This document shows positions 6,056-8,872 of a stretch of DNA of 8,872 nt, piece by piece. Each line of letters begins with the position of its first letter. Within the stretch, counting starts at the first letter, position 1. The DNA is taken from assembly GCA_035353395.1 (NCBI GenBank), contig DAOPZL010000084.1, positions 1 through 8,872 of the forward strand, given 5' to 3'. The notes beneath the pieces are model-generated. The model was given only the letters and a program-made list of their open reading frames with translations, was not told the DNA's origin and did not search any database. The DNA is from UBA1801 sp035353395 (GTDB taxonomy: Bacteria > Acidobacteriota > Holophagae > Holophagales > Holophagaceae). A program made the translations under genes and the position numbers.

Positions 6056-7716
6056 CTGGGTTCCTCCGAAAAACGGTCCGCGGCGGCGAAGGCCAGGCCG
6101 GCCCACAGGCAGACGATGACCCCCAGGGCGCACGCCAGCGGGTACTGGTAGCTCCCCATGAGGCGGTAGGCCCGCAGCCCCAGAAGCGGGAAGTCCGTCG
6201 GATTGAGCATGAGGGCCGCGTTGATCTCGCCCAGGCTGATGGCGGCGCAGAGGGCGAGGGAGGAGAACAGGGCCTGGCGCAGGAGCGGGAGATCCACCGT
6301 GGCCAGGATGCGCGGGCGGTCCGCGCCCAGGAGGATCGCCGCCTCGTCGAGTCCGGCCGGGATGCGGGAGCGGGCCGCCGAGAGGGTCCGCCAGGCCAGC
6401 GGGTAGGCGGCGGTGGCCTGGACCAGGGCCAGGGCCCCGACGCCGGCGCCCAGCGGGAAGAGCACGAGATAGCCCAGGGAGAGCATCACCGAGGAGAGCG
6501 CCACGGGCAGCGCGAAGAAGACGCTCCGGAACCCGGCCTTGGCTGCGCGGCCTTCGCCCACGAGCAGCAGGACGGCGATTCCCACCCCCAGGGCCGCCAC
6601 CGCGAGCGCGAGGAGCAGGGAGTCGGCCATGGCCCGGAGGCTGGCGGGATCCGTGAAGGTCCTGGCATAGGCGTCTGTGGAAAAGGTCGGCGTGCCTCCC
6701 CAGCGGCCCACGCGCGTGAAGGAGGACCCCAGCAGGGCGAGGAGGGGGGAGGCCCCCAGGGCGCCGCTGCCGGCGAGCCAGGCCGCCGAGGCCAGCCGGA
6801 AGGTCCGCCGGGACGCGGAAAGGGGCCGGCGTTCGGCCGGCGCGTCCGTCGAGGTGGCTGCCGCCCGCGCCTGGAGCAGGGAGTAGAGGGCGAGCACGCC
6901 CACGGCGCAGCAGCCTTCGAGCAGTGCGAGGGTCCCCGCCCGGGCGAAGTCCTGCTCCCCGCTCACTGCCGCGTAGATGGAGACTTCGAGGGTCGCGTAC
7001 TGGGGCCCGCCCCCCAGGGTGAGGGGAATGGCGAAGCTCATGAAGCAGTAGAGGAACACCAGCGAGGCGGCGGCCGCGACGCCGGGCAGGATGGAGGGCA
7101 GGGTGATGGTCGCGAAGATGCGCCCCTCCCCCGCGCCCAGGCAGCGGGCGGCGTCCTCCGGCGTGCGGGGCACCCGGCTCCACACGGCCCCCACGAGGGC
7201 GACCACGAGGGGGAAGTTGAGCAGGGCGTGGGCGACCACCACGCCCGAAAAGGAATAGGCGAACGTCAGGGGGGGGTGTTCCAGGCCCAGGAGGGCCATC
7301 AGTCCGGAGTTGACCAGGCCGTTGCGCCCCCAGGCGCGCACGAAGCCCAGGGTGAAGAGCACGGGCGGGAACACGAAGGGGATGCCGCTGAGGGCCGCGT
7401 AGAGGCGCCGGCCCCGGAAGTCGTAGCGGGAGAGGAGCCAGGCCCCGGGCAGGCCCAGCAGGAGGCTGAGCCCAGTGCTGGCCAGGGCCTGGAGGAGGCT
7501 GAACCGCAGGGACGCCTGGACGGACGGGCTGCCCAGGGTGGCCAGGAAACGCTGGATGCCCCCCCCGGGGGCGCCGGCGCTGCCCGAAACGCCGCCCATC
7601 ACCGCCGCGCCGAACGGGACCAGGAAGAGGGGAGCCACCAAGAGCCAGGGCAGGAGCCGGATTCCCCGGCTCCAGAGCCTGCTGCCGCCTGCGGCGTATT
7701 CCCCTCCCCAGGCCAC
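6052..7716 (-). CDS. thiP: Thiamine ABC transporter permease, two fused membrane domains
   Basis: 554 residues with two binding-protein-dependent transport permease domains in tandem, as in ThiP and FbpB. Each half has its own ATPase-docking EAA loop: EDAARCLGAGEGRIFATITLP (about 187-207) and DEAAILLGADRPRILATVDLP (about 457-477). The first membrane helix is LLPWLLVAPLFLVPFGAAV (21-39); roughly 12 hydrophobic segments follow. The C-terminal stretch SLGEINAALML...FPLLGLRAYRLMGSYQYPLACAL (494-531) resembles ThiP closely. The start is GTG 7716, three bases after the thiB stop TAG. No Shine-Dalgarno is visible before it, so translation probably depends on ribosomes finishing thiB. No alternative ATG or GTG stands before the first helix. 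A related iron-type permease is possible from the family alone, but the context favours thiamine. Confidence 0.88.
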   Translation of the reverse strand: MAWGGEYAAGGSRLWSRGIRLLPWLLVAPLFLVPFGAAVMGGVSGSAGAPGGGIQRFLATLGSPSVQASLRFSLLQALASTGLSLLLGLPGAWLLSRYDFRGRRLYAALSGIPFVFPPVLFTLGFVRAWGRNGLVNSGLMALLGLEHPPLTFAYSFSGVVVAHALLNFPLVVALVGAVWSRVPRTPEDAARCLGAGEGRIFATITLPSILPGVAAAASLVFLYCFMSFAIPLTLGGGPQYATLEVSIYAAVSGEQDFARAGTLALLEGCCAVGVLALYSLLQARAAATSTDAPAERRPLSASRRTFRLASAAWLAGSGALGASPLLALLGSSFTRVGRWGGTPTFSTDAYARTFTDPASLRAMADSLLLALAVAALGVGIAVLLLVGEGRAAKAGFRSVFFALPVALSSVMLSLGYLVLFPLGAGVGALALVQATAAYPLAWRTLSAARSRIPAGLDEAAILLGADRPRILATVDLPLLRQALFSSLALCAAISLGEINAALMLNPTDFPLLGLRAYRLMGSYQYPLACALGVIVCLWAGLAFAAADRFSEEPR

Positions 7717-7719
7717 GGG

Positions 7720-8739
7720 CTATTTCGCGGCGACGTCAGCCCACCGGGCAAGGGCCTTGTCGAGGACCAGGGGATCCACCTTCAGGGTCTTCGCGGGTTT
7801 TGGGGCGGCACTGAAGGAGGCGGGAAGCTTGACGCCCGCGCTGGCGGGGTACATCCACTGCGTGGCCGGAAGCTCCTGCTGGAACTTGGGCGTGAGCATG
7901 AACTCGATGAAGGCCTTTGCCAGCTCGGCGTGCCTGGCGCCCTTCACGATCCCCGCCGCCTCGACCTGCATGACCAGCCCCTCGGGGAACACGATGGCCT
8001 TGTAGCGGTCGGTCTTGTCGTTCTGGACATGGTAGGCCGCGCTGGTCGTGTAGCTCACGACGAGGGGCGCCTCGCCCTGGGTGAACATCCCGTAGCCCGT
8101 GTCCCATCCGCTGGTGACGGTGAGGATCGAGGGCTTGAGCGCCTTCCAGAAATCAGGCCAGCCCTGGCCCTTGGCGGCGACCACCGTGGCCAGGAAGCCC
8201 AGGCCGGGGGTGGAGGTGCGCGGGTCCATGAGGATCAGCTTCTTGGCATATTCGGGCCTGGTGAGATCCGCCAGGGTCCGGGGTGGATTGGCCAGCTTCT
8301 GGCTGTCCCACATCAGGCAGAAATAGCCGTAGTCGAAGGGCGTCAGGTGGTGCGTCCGGTCGAAGTCCAGGCCGGCGGCCAGGAGGCCCAGGTTCTTCGG
8401 GCGATAGACCTGGAGGACGTCGGCCTTGATGGCCTTCCCGAGCAGGTTGTTGTCCAGGCCCACGAGGACGTCCGCCCTGGGCGCCGCCTTCTCCAGGACC
8501 GCGGCGGACAGGAGCTGTCCCGCGTCGCCCTTCGAGACCAACGTCACCTTGCAGTCGTATTCCTTCTCGAAGAGGGGGACGACTTTGGGACCGGGTCCCC
8601 ATTCGGCGGTGAAGGAGTCGTAGGCGTAGACCACCAGCTCCTTGTTCTGGGCCGACAGGCCCAGGGCCGAGCACACCGAAAGCAGCCCCGCCGCCACGGC
8701 AGGCCTGAAGACACGTTTCAAGGAAAACAGGCAGCTCAT
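7720..8739 (-). CDS. thiB: Periplasmic thiamine-binding protein of an ABC transporter
   Basis: 339 residues. The signal peptide covers residues 1-30 (basic start LKRVFRP, hydrophobic core, cleavage likely at LSA before Q31). The mature protein opens LVVYAYDSFTAEWGPGP (35-51), matching the diagnostic ThiB start (YTYDSFAADWGPGP in E. coli). Further ThiB features are ADVLVGLDNNLL (89-100), PFDYGYFCLMWDS (134-146), TSGWDTGYGMFTQGEAPLVVSYTTSAAYH (209-237) and TQWMYP (293-298); the Trp/Tyr residues here are of the kind that hold thiamine. It captures thiamine or its phosphates in the periplasm and hands them to ThiP/ThiQ. It is the first gene of the operon, with start ATG 8739 and GGAGGG ending four bases upstream, inside the tail of the TPP riboswitch. 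Confidence 0.93.
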   Translation of the reverse strand: MSCLFSLKRVFRPAVAAGLLSVCSALGLSAQNKELVVYAYDSFTAEWGPGPKVVPLFEKEYDCKVTLVSKGDAGQLLSAAVLEKAAPRADVLVGLDNNLLGKAIKADVLQVYRPKNLGLLAAGLDFDRTHHLTPFDYGYFCLMWDSQKLANPPRTLADLTRPEYAKKLILMDPRTSTPGLGFLATVVAAKGQGWPDFWKALKPSILTVTSGWDTGYGMFTQGEAPLVVSYTTSAAYHVQNDKTDRYKAIVFPEGLVMQVEAAGIVKGARHAELAKAFIEFMLTPKFQQELPATQWMYPASAGVKLPASFSAAPKPAKTLKVDPLVLDKALARWADVAAK

Positions 8740-8743
8740 CGAG

Positions 8744-8834
8744 CCCTCCCTCCGCCGGCATTACCCGGATCAGGTTCAGTGGGTTTGATCTCAGGCCTCC
8801 CGGTCCGCGACCGGGAAACCACCCCGAAAGATGA
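8744..8834 (-). ncRNA. TPP (thiamine pyrophosphate) riboswitch, THI element
   Basis: Read on the - strand from 8827: TCGGGGTGG (8827-8819); a P3 hairpin CCCGGTC-CGC-GACCGGG on + strand 8799-8815 (7-bp stem); the pyrimidine-sensing CTGAGA (8794-8789); ACCC (8784-8781); then TGAACCTGATC, CGGGTAATGCCGGCG and GGAGGGA ending at 8747. This is the complete conserved THI-box order. The aptamer ends seven bases before thiB ATG, so no separate terminator hairpin fits. With TPP bound, the purine-rich GGAGGG ribosome-binding sequence should be masked, shutting off uptake at translation. TCATC at 8834-8830 can also pair with GATGA at 8740-8736, which holds the start codon. Confidence 0.96.
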
Positions 8835-8841
8835 TGTTTCC

Positions 8842-8869
8842 ACTCTAGCCTAAAGCGCCTTCCGGTCAA
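8842..8869 (-). promoter_or_regulatory. Promoter of the thiBPQ operon
   Basis: On the - strand, -35 TTGACC (8869-8864, 5 of 6 to TTGACA) and -10 TAGAGT (8847-8842, 4 of 6 to TATAAT) are separated by 16 bp. Initiation would fall near 8835-8838, so the RNA starts almost directly with the riboswitch. This position, right before a near-certain TPP aptamer, is the best support. Confidence 0.65.
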
Positions 8870-8872
8870 GGA

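Noticed and set aside
4865..6151. 428-codon open frame on the + strand opposite thiQ
   Set aside because: Antisense shadow of the ATPase gene. Composition is biased, there is no motif, and thiQ has all its catalytic signatures in the other strand.
6056..7183. Upstream extension of the thiQ frame over the permease gene
   Set aside because: The residues before the ATG at 6055 are proline/arginine/glycine-rich noise in another frame of thiP. The ATGA overlap and domain boundary place the real start at 6055.
7228..8853. 541-codon open frame on the + strand opposite thiB/thiP
   Set aside because: It is antisense to two clearly recognised genes and to the riboswitch. Its translation is low-complexity (rich in G, R, E, Q, H), typical of a GC-rich shadow frame, with no domain.

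Overview
The window is 8.9 kb of GC-rich bacterial DNA from a draft assembly. A run of exactly 100 N at 1444-1543 breaks it. The organism cannot be fixed from sequence alone. Exported DUF4139 and SpoIID proteins, high GC and a repeat lipoprotein would fit a free-living bacterium such as a Holophaga/Geothrix-type acidobacterium, but that is a guess. There is no sign of phage, plasmid, insertion sequence, CRISPR array, tRNA or rRNA.

Left part, + strand: a DUF4139 exported protein (78-1443) runs into the gap. A SpoIID/LytB-domain protein (1546-2379) emerges from it with its N-terminus missing. A YbaK/EbsC-type aminoacyl-tRNA deacylase (2453-2908) follows, then a FabG-type 3-oxoacyl-ACP reductase (3006-3758) with its own candidate promoter. 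A strong hairpin (3776-3803) closes this side.

Right part, - strand, converging on fabG: a complete thiamine uptake operon reads thiB-thiP-thiQ from 8739 down to 5036. It has a recognisable promoter at the window's right edge and a classic TPP riboswitch between promoter and thiB. TPP should therefore switch off uptake of its own precursor. The aptamer ends within the thiB ribosome-binding region, leaving no room for a terminator, so control is most likely at translation. thiB and thiP are 3 bp apart and thiP/thiQ overlap as ATGA, so the three products should be made together as periplasmic binding protein, fused two-domain permease and ATPase. Just downstream on the same strand is a lipoprotein of unknown function (4965-3829) made of seven degenerate repeats, each carrying a Cys-Tyr-Trp (once Cys-Ile-Trp) signature, probably a beta-propeller-like fold.

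Most of the window is ordinary. The points worth a second look are the seven-repeat CYW lipoprotein, a possible P1 helix of the TPP riboswitch that would pair the thiB start codon, a roughly 40-bp stretch of similarity between the promoter regions of fabG and thiB, and a 14-bp perfect inverted repeat inside the lipoprotein gene.
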